64,000 nucleotides of DNA from Crocinitomicaceae bacterium (GTDB lineage: Bacteria > Bacteroidota > Bacteroidia > Flavobacteriales_D > Crocinitomicaceae): positions 744,001 through 808,000 of the forward strand of contig JAJTCM010000001.1 in assembly GCA_021325675.1 (NCBI GenBank). Reading direction: 5' to 3'. A model generated the notes under the pieces. It searched no databases, had not been told where the DNA came from, and worked only from the letters and a program-made list of their open reading frames with translations. Position numbers and translations under genes: made by a program. Shown in pieces: positions 33,339 through 40,392 of the stretch. Position 1 is the stretch's first letter; every line of letters begins with the position of its first letter.

Positions 33339-33388
33339 TCGAATAAATCTGTTTAATGGCCTATCTTTAGCCAGATTTAACGGAATTC

Positions 33389-33916
33389 ATGAAATTAATC
33401 GCCCTTTTCCTGGTGTTTTTGTCGTGCGGAACAGTATTTTACGCTCAAAAGCCAGCTGTACCGCGTTTTAGCAAGCATAAAATCGGCTCTTCAACAGTGT
33501 CTGCCTATTTCCCCGTTGACCCACCGGTTTTTGATGAAAGCTACAGCCAGGACAGCTCAGTTGTAATCACTTCGGAAAGCCTTGTTGGCGACCACAGCTT
33601 TGCCTTAGTACATGTGGATTTCCGTGACAAAGTAACCGATTCTTTAGACCGGGAAGCGCTGCTCATCAGCTATCTCGATTATTTACAGCAAAGCTTTGCG
33701 ATTTCAGGTTCAGTGGGCTACGGTAAAGGACATACGCTGAAAAGCAACCCGCAGGCACAGGGAATTATTGATTTCTGGCAGGACCTCGACGAAAATGAAT
33801 ACAGCGTGAAAGGCTGGATCACGGAAAGCAGCATCAGCGTTTTTATGGTTTACGGACCGGGAGAATATCCCTACCCTGTCGCGAAAGAGCTATTTTTTGA
33901 GGGAGTTCGTTATTGA
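33389..33916 (+). CDS. Secreted protein of unknown function
   Basis: This 175-residue protein has a signal peptide (MKLIALFLVFLSCGTVFYAQ). The mature part runs from an N-terminal strand region (HKIGSSTVSAYFPVDPPVF) to DDSSVV-like acidic turns and a C-terminal ISVFMVYGPGEYPYPVAKEL. I see no lipobox, no metal-binding motif and no T9SS tail, so it is probably periplasmic. Its near-consensus -7 box (TATCTTTA) is about 25 bases upstream, divergent from ribBA. No family recognised. Confidence 0.65.
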   Translation: MKLIALFLVFLSCGTVFYAQKPAVPRFSKHKIGSSTVSAYFPVDPPVFDESYSQDSSVVITSESLVGDHSFALVHVDFRDKVTDSLDREALLISYLDYLQQSFAISGSVGYGKGHTLKSNPQAQGIIDFWQDLDENEYSVKGWITESSISVFMVYGPGEYPYPVAKELFFEGVRY

Positions 33917-33922
33917 ATTTTG

Positions 33923-34036
33923 CCCGCAGACGAACGCGAATTTATGCACGGATTTTTTATATAGACTCTTCTTACCTAAGAATTATCCCGATTAAAATCA
34001 GCGTATTTCTGCGTAGTAATTGCGCTCATCTGCGGG
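33923..34036. repeat. Intergenic element bounded by CCCGCAGA / TCTGCGGG
   Basis: Exact eight-base inverted ends (33923-33930 and 34029-34036) enclose words such as GACGAACGCGAATTTATGCACGGA and AGCGTATTTCTGCGTAG. It lies in the convergent gap between two genes. It is a second member of the same architectural class as 30577-30690 and 40328-40387. Confidence 0.55.
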
Positions 34037-34052
34037 AAAGCAATCCTTGGGA

Positions 34053-34616
34053 TTATTTCGATTTCAATGCGTTGATATTAAAACCGAGCCCGGCTGAAAA
34101 GCGCAGATCAGAAATATTGCGGGGCAGGTCGGTTTGATGTTCAGCCAATACCAAACGCGACTGGATGAAGAAATGAATGTATTTGCCCACAAAATAATTC
34201 AAGCCTGCGATTGCCGAAACAGAAGGATTAACTGAAGTTTTCGCTTTCAGGATCAGAGAATCGGAAGCCAGTTGTGTGAAGCTTACCCCCGGTTGCATAC
34301 CGATGTAAAAATCCAGGTTGTTTTTAGTGAAATGTCTCGATAATCCAAAGAAAAGGCTGTGATTGTATGCAAACTCACTTTTATTCCCCTTGATCATCCC
34401 CTGGTAAAAATATCCTTCGCCTGAAACGGAAACTGATTCAGACAAATAGCCTTCGAGAATCCCGTGCAGGTAAAAGTAAGAATTAGGCGAGCTCAAGGAT
34501 TTTGACGGACTGATTGTCAGCGTTGCTTTGATCAAGCCGGCACGGATAAGTGACTCTTCCTGGGCAAGAGCGGAAAAACCCGTCAGGCAGAAAAACAGGA
34601 TTAATTTCTTCCCCAT
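34053..34616 (-). CDS. Small outer-membrane beta-barrel protein
   Basis: The 187-residue protein has a signal peptide (LILFFCLTGFSALAQ). Alternating hydrophobic and polar stretches of about 10 residues with Tyr and Phe girdles (NSYFYLHGILEGYLSESVSV, then FYIGMQPGVSFT, KYIHFFIQSRLVLAE, LRFSAGLGFNI) read as an eight-strand barrel. The C-terminus is LKSK rather than an aromatic residue. It overlaps the end of the preceding barrel gene by 16 bases and is surely co-transcribed with it. Function unknown. Confidence 0.7.
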   Translation of the reverse strand: MGKKLILFFCLTGFSALAQEESLIRAGLIKATLTISPSKSLSSPNSYFYLHGILEGYLSESVSVSGEGYFYQGMIKGNKSEFAYNHSLFFGLSRHFTKNNLDFYIGMQPGVSFTQLASDSLILKAKTSVNPSVSAIAGLNYFVGKYIHFFIQSRLVLAEHQTDLPRNISDLRFSAGLGFNINALKSK

Positions 34617-35212
34617 AATTTAACGATTTTGTAGTTGAGGCTAAGCGTCGTCAGCAAGTGGCCTTCGAGCGCATTGCTATGGTTGTGCTCGTCAAATTCA
34701 ATCACGCCATCGTGCTCATGATAACTGATTTCATTGGTGAAATGCATCATATACTGGCTTGTGAGCGAAACATCGAAACGGTCCGTGATATTGAAATGTG
34801 CGCCTATCCCGGCCTGTACAGCTGATCCCCAGCGATCTCTCATGTTTGCCGTATTACTGATTTCCATTTTGCGGTTGTAATCAAAGCAATGGCCCGCCAG
34901 GAAATAAGGCGATACTTTCGTATTGAATTCTTTGTGGGAAAAAGGGTAAAACAAAACCGACCAGCCGATATGGTAATAGTCGCTTTTAACCTTGTTATCC
35001 TGGTTGATGGAAATGAAATCCGCAAACCAATCCGTATTCACCTGGTTGGAAAGCTGGACCCGGAACTGGCCGCCGGTGCCCAAACCAAAACCGTCGTGGC
35101 TGAAAGAGCTCACGGTACTCCTCGCCCCAAGCGAAAACCAACCTTTATTGCTGACCTGCGACTTACCTGCCAAAGCGCTCAGCAAACAAATACTTACAAT
35201 AATTCCCCTCAT
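34601..35212 (-). CDS. Outer-membrane beta-barrel protein (OmpA/OprF-like barrel, no peptidoglycan domain)
   Basis: The 203-residue protein has a signal peptide (GIIVSICLLSALAGKSQ). The barrel pattern is clear: GWFSLGARSTVSSFSHDGFG, then GGQFRVQLSNQVNTDWFADF, YYHIGWSVLFYPF, VSPYFLAGHCFDYN, AVQAGIGAHFNITDRFDVSL, and a final strand LLTTLSLNYKIVKL. A His-rich loop (EHDGVIEFDEHNHSNAL) may face outward. It is the first gene of a two-gene minus-strand unit with the next barrel gene, overlapping it by 16 bases. Confidence 0.75.
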   Translation of the reverse strand: MRGIIVSICLLSALAGKSQVSNKGWFSLGARSTVSSFSHDGFGLGTGGQFRVQLSNQVNTDWFADFISINQDNKVKSDYYHIGWSVLFYPFSHKEFNTKVSPYFLAGHCFDYNRKMEISNTANMRDRWGSAVQAGIGAHFNITDRFDVSLTSQYMMHFTNEISYHEHDGVIEFDEHNHSNALEGHLLTTLSLNYKIVKLWGRN

Positions 35213-35276
35213 ATCTTTTCTTGTAGTAACGAAACGGATTGAAAAATGTTACTTTTTATTCATTCATCATTCAGCA

Positions 35277-37253
35277 TTACTTCCTGATTATTTTCCGCAA
35301 GGTGCGCTCACCGTTTTCAGCTTGGAGCTCAAAAAGGTAAAGCCCGTTTGCCCAGGAAGAAACATCAATTACTGTATTCGAGCTTACTTCCTGCTCACTA
35401 ACGAGCTGACCGCGCGGATCAAGAATTTTCAGTGTAAACTTTTCTGTTCCAGGCGTTTTTATTGTTACAAAATCCTGTGCCGGGTTCGGTGATAAAGTGA
35501 TTTCCTGTATTTGCTCCAGGTTTTCCACTGCGCTGATCCCCAGGTTAAGATCGTGCTGAATGGAGCCGAGGTTATTGATGATCCAGTTTTTAGGATCAAC
35601 TGAGTTCAGGTTCGTTACATTCTGCAAGCCGCTCAATACATACAGATCATTGTTTGACGTCACATCAAAGCGAACGATTGTATCCGACATACCGCTGCGG
35701 GTAAAACGCATTTCTACCGGGTTGGTGAACGTCGGTGTTACGGAAGGCTTGGAAGTGCTGTGCGACAAACGAACAAACAGGTCACTGCCAACGACATTCC
35801 ATTTTGCGGTGTAAACCGGGTAACCTTCACCATAATACCATTGCTCAAAAGCTTCGCTGAGATCCAGGCCTGAAACCTGCTCGAGCGCAAGCTGCACATC
35901 CGTTCCCAAAGCCACATCATAGGAATGGGCCGCCTGGTAGTTTCGCAGGCCTTGCAGGAAAAGGGCGTCGTTGTTGATCATAAAACGGAGTGTGTGTACG
36001 AAAGCCGCACCCTTGTTATACGTTAAACGGCTGCTGAAAACGCGGTCGCCATTGAGACTGTCTTCCACCCAAATGCTGCCGCCGGCCTGTGATTTAATGT
36101 CTGTGTGGCGGTCATTCATGTCCTGCACTTCTTCGCCCGGGTACATTTCTTCGAGCATCAGGTATTCAGCGTAAGACGCAAAGCCTTCGTTTACCCAGAT
36201 ATCCGCCCAGGATTTGCAGGTAACGTGGTCTCCCCACCATTGGTGCGCCAATTCGTGAGCTGTTAATGTTTTTTCAAAAAATCCCTGCGTAGTCATTGTC
36301 TGGTGTTCCATTCCGCCGCCCAGGGGTGCCATGCAATGCCCGTATTTCTCCGTGTGAAACGGATATAAGCCAAAAATATCAGAAAAATACTCAATAAAAT
36401 CAACCGTTTCATCGATATCATCCTGGAAATTCGGAAGTGTTTGCGGGTTGTCGTAGATGTAGTTTACCACCGGGATCGGGTCTGGCGCATCAGTCGGATT
36501 GGCAAAAATCGTATAATCCACGTACTCCGCTACGGCAACCGAAATCAGGTAATAATCAATCGGGTAACGGTGCTTCCAGCTGAATTTCGTAAACCCGTTG
36601 CCCAGGTTGGTTTCCTGCTCGAGAACACCGTTTGAGCCGGCTTTACACGTTGAAGGCACAGTAACGCTAACTGCACAGCTGTCGGCTTTGTCTTTCAGGG
36701 ACTGCTTGCACGGGAACCATTCGAAAGCAGAATACGGCTCACTAAGTGACCAGGTCACCTGGTTGCCCCAGGACGGGGAAACATCATTGGTCATCCCGGC
36801 GCCCCCAAGCGGGTTGGAAGCTGCATCGGGCGGCGTCCCACCATAATCAACTGCGATAATAAAGCTTTCGCCCGCCAGCAGGTTTACAGGAACTTTAATC
36901 GCTGAAAGCTGGCGTCCGTAATTCACCGGGCTGCCGTTGAAACGGATTTCCGTTACTGTAAATGTTTCAAATAATTCAAATAAAGCGGAATCCAGTGGTT
37001 CCCTCGCTTCACCGTGGATCTCAACCGTTCCTGACAGATCCGTGGAGGTGTTTGTCATGTTGAGGTCCAGGGAATAAAAGTGGACATCGTATTTTTCCGT
37101 TTCAGCGATTTGCTGGATATTGAGAGTATTGCTTTTTAACGTGGAATTGTGCGCTTTGATGTTCGCACAGGAGAACTTTTCTTTGTCTTTTTGTGCTGTT
37201 GTGTAGGAAGTAAAGGCTGTTGCAAGTAAGGCGGCTAAATAAATTCTTTTCAT
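35277..37253 (-). CDS. M1 family zinc aminopeptidase with T9SS sorting domain
   Basis: I start at 37253 (658 residues): MKRIYLAALLATAFTSYTTAQ is a clean signal peptide, while the 27 upstream in-frame residues are not. The N-terminal M1 domain is followed by the substrate-binding loop GGGMEHQTM (GAMEN-like). The zinc site is HELAHQWWGDH with NEGFASYAEY, which supplies the third ligand and catalytic Glu. The sorting domain starts near residue 585: ITLSPNPAQDFVTIKT, then GLYLFELQ, ending RKIIRK. It is a secreted aminopeptidase for peptide nutrition, by inference. A -7 box lies at 37281-37288. Confidence 0.92.
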   Translation of the reverse strand: MKRIYLAALLATAFTSYTTAQKDKEKFSCANIKAHNSTLKSNTLNIQQIAETEKYDVHFYSLDLNMTNTSTDLSGTVEIHGEAREPLDSALFELFETFTVTEIRFNGSPVNYGRQLSAIKVPVNLLAGESFIIAVDYGGTPPDAASNPLGGAGMTNDVSPSWGNQVTWSLSEPYSAFEWFPCKQSLKDKADSCAVSVTVPSTCKAGSNGVLEQETNLGNGFTKFSWKHRYPIDYYLISVAVAEYVDYTIFANPTDAPDPIPVVNYIYDNPQTLPNFQDDIDETVDFIEYFSDIFGLYPFHTEKYGHCMAPLGGGMEHQTMTTQGFFEKTLTAHELAHQWWGDHVTCKSWADIWVNEGFASYAEYLMLEEMYPGEEVQDMNDRHTDIKSQAGGSIWVEDSLNGDRVFSSRLTYNKGAAFVHTLRFMINNDALFLQGLRNYQAAHSYDVALGTDVQLALEQVSGLDLSEAFEQWYYGEGYPVYTAKWNVVGSDLFVRLSHSTSKPSVTPTFTNPVEMRFTRSGMSDTIVRFDVTSNNDLYVLSGLQNVTNLNSVDPKNWIINNLGSIQHDLNLGISAVENLEQIQEITLSPNPAQDFVTIKTPGTEKFTLKILDPRGQLVSEQEVSSNTVIDVSSWANGLYLFELQAENGERTLRKIIRK

Positions 37254-37280
37254 GAGCTGAGTTTGTTCTATAGTTTTAGC

Positions 37281-37288
37281 CAAATTTA
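37281..37288 (-). promoter_or_regulatory. -7 box (TAAATTTG) of the M1 peptidase gene
   Basis: The plus strand reads CAAATTTA; exact consensus on the minus strand, 27 bases before the chosen ATG. This supports the 37253 start over the longer frame. Confidence 0.45.
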
Positions 37289-37289
37289 T

Positions 37290-37348
37290 AAAACAAAATC
37301 CAGAATAAAGGAATAATTGAGTTAAATGTATCATTCCTTTATCCTGGA
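37290..37348 (-). terminator. Large terminator hairpin after the 37372 lipoprotein gene
   Basis: TCCAGAATAAAGGAAT (37299-37314) and ATTCCTTTATCCTGGA (37333-37348) form a 16-bp stem with one G-T pair. On the minus strand the stem is followed by TTTTGTTTT. It ends just before the -7 box of the next gene. Confidence 0.65.
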
Positions 37349-37371
37349 CCCAGGTATTTTTCTAACTAATC

Positions 37372-37917
37372 CTACTGACCGATATTGTCGATCTCCTGCT
37401 GAAGCGGGTTGTCCTGGATCATCAGTTTGTGTTTGGTAGCAAATTCTTTTTGTGCACCCTGGAATTCAGCGTCAAGCGGCTTTTCTTTTTCAGTCAGCTC
37501 CATTTGGATTTGCTGGATACGCTCTACGTCTTCCACTGTAATATTATCTCCTTTTTTCAGGATTTCGATCATTTCCTTGTAGGAAGTTTTACTGGCATCG
37601 TGATACAGTGTAAACAAAGCTACTGCAGCATCCCTCATACGTGTAGAGCCATCGTAACCACTCATTGCTTTTACTATTTTCAGGGATTTTTCAGCCTGGT
37701 CAACAATTCTCAGGCGAATTCCGTCAATTACATTCACATCCTGTGATTCATTGCGTCCAAACTCAAGGATCAGGTTCATGATCTTCGTTTGCTCGGAAAT
37801 AATCTGGTTATTGTATTCCAATGGTGTCTGTCCGCCGTTGGTTGTCTCAGCATTACTGCAGGATAACAGTAAAAAAAGGCCCAGCGCCATTGTTGAGAAG
37901 AATGCTATTTTTTTCAT
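37372..37917 (-). CDS. Helical lipoprotein of unknown function
   Basis: The protein has 181 residues. The signal is MKKIAFFSTMALGLFLLLSC, with Cys 20 in a lipobox. The mature part is almost entirely helical and charged (NNQIISEQTKIMNLILEFGR, then RIRLRIVDQAEKSLKIVKAM-like and EILKKGDNITVEDVERIQQI), suggesting a helical bundle. No family is recognised with confidence; LIC11966-like surface proteins have a similar look. It is monocistronic, with a strong terminator at its 3' end. Confidence 0.7.
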   Translation of the reverse strand: MKKIAFFSTMALGLFLLLSCSNAETTNGGQTPLEYNNQIISEQTKIMNLILEFGRNESQDVNVIDGIRLRIVDQAEKSLKIVKAMSGYDGSTRMRDAAVALFTLYHDASKTSYKEMIEILKKGDNITVEDVERIQQIQMELTEKEKPLDAEFQGAQKEFATKHKLMIQDNPLQQEIDNIGQ

Positions 37918-37973
37918 AGATAAAATTTTAAATTCAAGGGTAAATATAACAATATTCTCAAAGGAGCGACGCT

Positions 37974-38924
37974 TTACTCAAAATTTTTCAGCGTGTAGGA
38001 AATCCCGATTCCCAGCAGGGATTTGAATTGGGTCCGGGGACCTGTTTTGCCCTGGCTATCGCGGATCATGATGTCATCGTCATAAATAACATTGCCCTGC
38101 AAAGTCGATGTAAACCATTTATTGATGTGGAAAAGAAAAATTACTTCAGCGTTCACATCTATGTTCTGCGGGTTGTTTATGTAATTGGAAAAAAGCTCCA
38201 GCCTGGATTTCATTTCAATGTTTTTCATGATCTCTTTATTAAAACGCAGCCTGAGGTAAGAACCAAATTCATCCCGGCGGCGCTCCCCTTTTTTAATGAC
38301 ATTTCCCAAATCATCGTAAACCGCTTTTTCAACCCCGAAAGCGCCCTCATTGGCCAGCACTTCATCGTTTACAAACGTGATTTTGGCAGCCAGCGGCGAA
38401 ACAAACAGGTTAAAGCTTTCACTTGGCGCATACTCTATCCCCAGTGCGAAGTTGAGGTAGGCCGGCGCCATGAACGTGGAAATCCGGACGGAATCATTCG
38501 GAAAATTGAAGCCGTCGAGCATTTGCGTTTTAAAGCCGCCCACAATGGTGTAGAAGAACGTCTTTTTGAACTCATAGCCAAAAGATGACGATAGATCGAT
38601 CCGGTCATCGGTTTTTTGCAGCCCTTGTTTCACACCTGTACTATCGAGGAACCTGAGCCCGCCCAGGGCAAGCTTGACGTCGTTGCTCCACTTGAAATTC
38701 TCTTTCTGGTATTTAGCGCTGAAGTCGATGAAAGCAAGCATGGAAATGTTGTTCCTTCCGCCTCCCGACCAGTTCACAAAAGAAGTCTGGGTGCCGTTTG
38801 CACCAAAAATAGAATTGAGCTGCCAGTAGCTTGTATCGGTTTCCTGCAACAGACTGTCAGCGGGTTCCTGGGCTGAAAGAGTGCAACAAACGAGTAGCGA
38901 AAAAAGGCTTGTTATCAGTTTCAT
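37974..38924 (-). CDS. DUF3078 family outer-membrane protein
   Basis: I start at 38924 (316 residues): MKLITSLFSLLVCCTLSAQ is a good signal peptide; ten extra upstream residues would be spurious. The mature N-terminus has WQLNSIFGANGTQTSFVNWSGGGRNNIS, the family's signature with its W-S-G-G-G-x-N-N turn. Amphipathic strands follow to the C-terminal ISYTLKNFE. DUF3078 proteins are predicted beta-barrels of Bacteroidota, with no known substrate. A -7 box stands at 38952-38959. Confidence 0.85.
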   Translation of the reverse strand: MKLITSLFSLLVCCTLSAQEPADSLLQETDTSYWQLNSIFGANGTQTSFVNWSGGGRNNISMLAFIDFSAKYQKENFKWSNDVKLALGGLRFLDSTGVKQGLQKTDDRIDLSSSFGYEFKKTFFYTIVGGFKTQMLDGFNFPNDSVRISTFMAPAYLNFALGIEYAPSESFNLFVSPLAAKITFVNDEVLANEGAFGVEKAVYDDLGNVIKKGERRRDEFGSYLRLRFNKEIMKNIEMKSRLELFSNYINNPQNIDVNAEVIFLFHINKWFTSTLQGNVIYDDDIMIRDSQGKTGPRTQFKSLLGIGISYTLKNFE

Positions 38925-38951
38925 AAGCTTAATTGTAAGTAGTGAATAAAA

Positions 38952-38959
38952 CAAAAATA
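38952..38959 (-). promoter_or_regulatory. -7 box (TATTTTTG) of the DUF3078 gene
   Basis: The plus strand reads CAAAAATA; exact consensus on the minus strand, 27 bases before the chosen ATG at 38924 and overlapping the longer reading frame, which argues against the longer start. Confidence 0.45.
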
Positions 38960-39051
38960 GCTAATCCGGCGACATATAAAACTGATTTCCACTATTTTTT
39001 TAAACCGGGCTCACTTAAAAACACGATAGGGTGACATTTACAGATTTTTGC

Positions 39052-39059
39052 TACTTTTG
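39052..39059 (+). promoter_or_regulatory. -7 box (TACTTTTG) of the thiolase gene
   Basis: Exact TAnnTTTG, 18 bases before the ATG at 39078; it overlaps the longer frame from 39048, supporting the later start. Confidence 0.45.
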
Positions 39060-39077
39060 TACTACAAAAAACAAAAC

Positions 39078-40256
39078 ATGAGCAAAGAAGTTTATATCGT
39101 ATCCGCTGTCAGAACGCCAATGGGCGCTTTTATGGGCGGGTTGAGTTCAATCAGCGCAACAGAGCTTGGTGCTACAGCCATCAAAGGGGCGCTTGAGAGA
39201 TCAGGCCTTAAATCAGAACAAATCGACGAGGTTTTCATGGGGAACGTTCTCCAGGCAGGTGTTGGCCAGGCGCCGGCACGCCAGGCTGCTTTAGGTGCAG
39301 GACTGGACCAGGATATCCCGTGTACGACAATCAATAAAGTGTGTGCTTCAGGAATGAAAGCCATTATGCTGGGCGCACAAACCATTCTGGCGGGTGACAA
39401 TCACATCGTTGTTGCAGGAGGAATGGAAAGCATGAGCCAGACACCGCATTATGTTAGCGGGCGCAACGGCACTAAATTCGGAAATATCACGATGATCGAC
39501 GGGATCACCAAAGACGGCTTGCTGGATGTTTACAGCAAAGTGCCGATGGGAAACTGTGCTGAATTGTGTGCAAAAGAATACAACATCAGCCGCGAAGACC
39601 AGGATAATTTCGCCATTACGTCTTACACACGTGCTGCTGAAGCCTGGAAAGCCGGAAAATTCAACGACGAGATCGTTCCTGTAGCTGTTCCGCAGCGCAA
39701 AGGCGACCCGATCATGGTTTCCGAGGACGAAGAATACAAAAACGTTTTCCTGGATAAAATCCCGGGATTGAGACCGGCTTTCGATGCCGCAGGAACAATT
39801 ACCGCAGCGAACGCTTCAACTTTAAATGACGGCGCTTCTGCCCTGATCCTCGCATCTAAGGAAGCTGTTGAAAAATACGGACTGAAGCCGATCGCTAAAA
39901 TCCTGGGTTACGGTGACGCAGAACAAGCCCCGGAGTGGTTCACCACTTCCCCGGCGAAAGCTGTGCCTGTTGCCCTGAAGCGTGCAGGCCTGAGCACTGA
40001 CCAGGTTGATTTCTGGGAGCTCAACCAGGCCTTCTCCGTTGTGGGGATTGCCAACACCAAACTCTTAGGCTTGGACCCTGCGAAGGTAGACGTAAACGGC
40101 GGCGCTGTAGCCCTCGGTCACCCGCTCGGAAACTCCGGTTCCCGCATCATTGTTACTTTGATCAACGTACTGAAGCAAAACAACGGTAAAATCGGCGGCG
40201 CAGGGATCTGCAACGGCGGTGGCGGCGCTTCGGCAATGATTATTGAGAATATTTAA
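39078..40256 (+). CDS. Acetyl-CoA C-acyltransferase (thiolase)
   Basis: I start at 39078 (392 residues, the usual thiolase length). It begins KEVYIVSAVRTPMGAFMGGL. The nucleophile is Cys 89 in NKVCASGMKAI. The His region is NGGAVALGHPLGNSGSRI, and the second catalytic Cys is in GAGICNGGGGASAMI. It condenses or cleaves acyl-CoA with CoA, in beta-oxidation or acetoacetyl-CoA formation; the sequence resembles AtoB-type acetyl-CoA acetyltransferases. It is monocistronic, with its own -7 box and a strong terminator downstream. Confidence 0.93.
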   Translation: MSKEVYIVSAVRTPMGAFMGGLSSISATELGATAIKGALERSGLKSEQIDEVFMGNVLQAGVGQAPARQAALGAGLDQDIPCTTINKVCASGMKAIMLGAQTILAGDNHIVVAGGMESMSQTPHYVSGRNGTKFGNITMIDGITKDGLLDVYSKVPMGNCAELCAKEYNISREDQDNFAITSYTRAAEAWKAGKFNDEIVPVAVPQRKGDPIMVSEDEEYKNVFLDKIPGLRPAFDAAGTITAANASTLNDGASALILASKEAVEKYGLKPIAKILGYGDAEQAPEWFTTSPAKAVPVALKRAGLSTDQVDFWELNQAFSVVGIANTKLLGLDPAKVDVNGGAVALGHPLGNSGSRIIVTLINVLKQNNGKIGGAGICNGGGGASAMIIENI

Positions 40257-40274
40257 TAGAATTCATCTAAAAAG

Positions 40275-40310
40275 AAAGGCGTTCTTCAATTGAGGGAACG
40301 CCTTTTTTAT
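40275..40310 (+). terminator. Intrinsic terminator of the thiolase gene
   Basis: AAAGGCGTTC (40275-40284) pairs perfectly with GAACGCCTTT (40296-40305) around an 11-base loop; the T-run follows. Confidence 0.8.
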
Positions 40311-40327
40311 TTGGCTGTCTTTTCTTA

Positions 40328-40387
40328 GCCACGAACGACACAAACCTTCACTAAATTATTATTTGCGTAATTCGTCTAATTCGTGGC
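40328..40387. repeat. Intergenic element bounded by GCCACGAA / TTCGTGGC
   Basis: Exact eight-base inverted ends enclose CGACACAAACC and GCGTAATTCGTCTAA. It lies in the convergent gap after the thiolase terminator and is the third element of this class in the window. Confidence 0.55.
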
Positions 40388-40392
40388 CACTT

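Noticed and set aside
32164-33346. Long plus-strand frames across ribBA
   Set aside because: ribBA has all catalytic residues on the minus strand; the plus-strand frames encode nothing recognisable.
33316-33388. FMN riboswitch for ribBA
   Set aside because: The leader is about 15-20 bases and too short for an RFN element.
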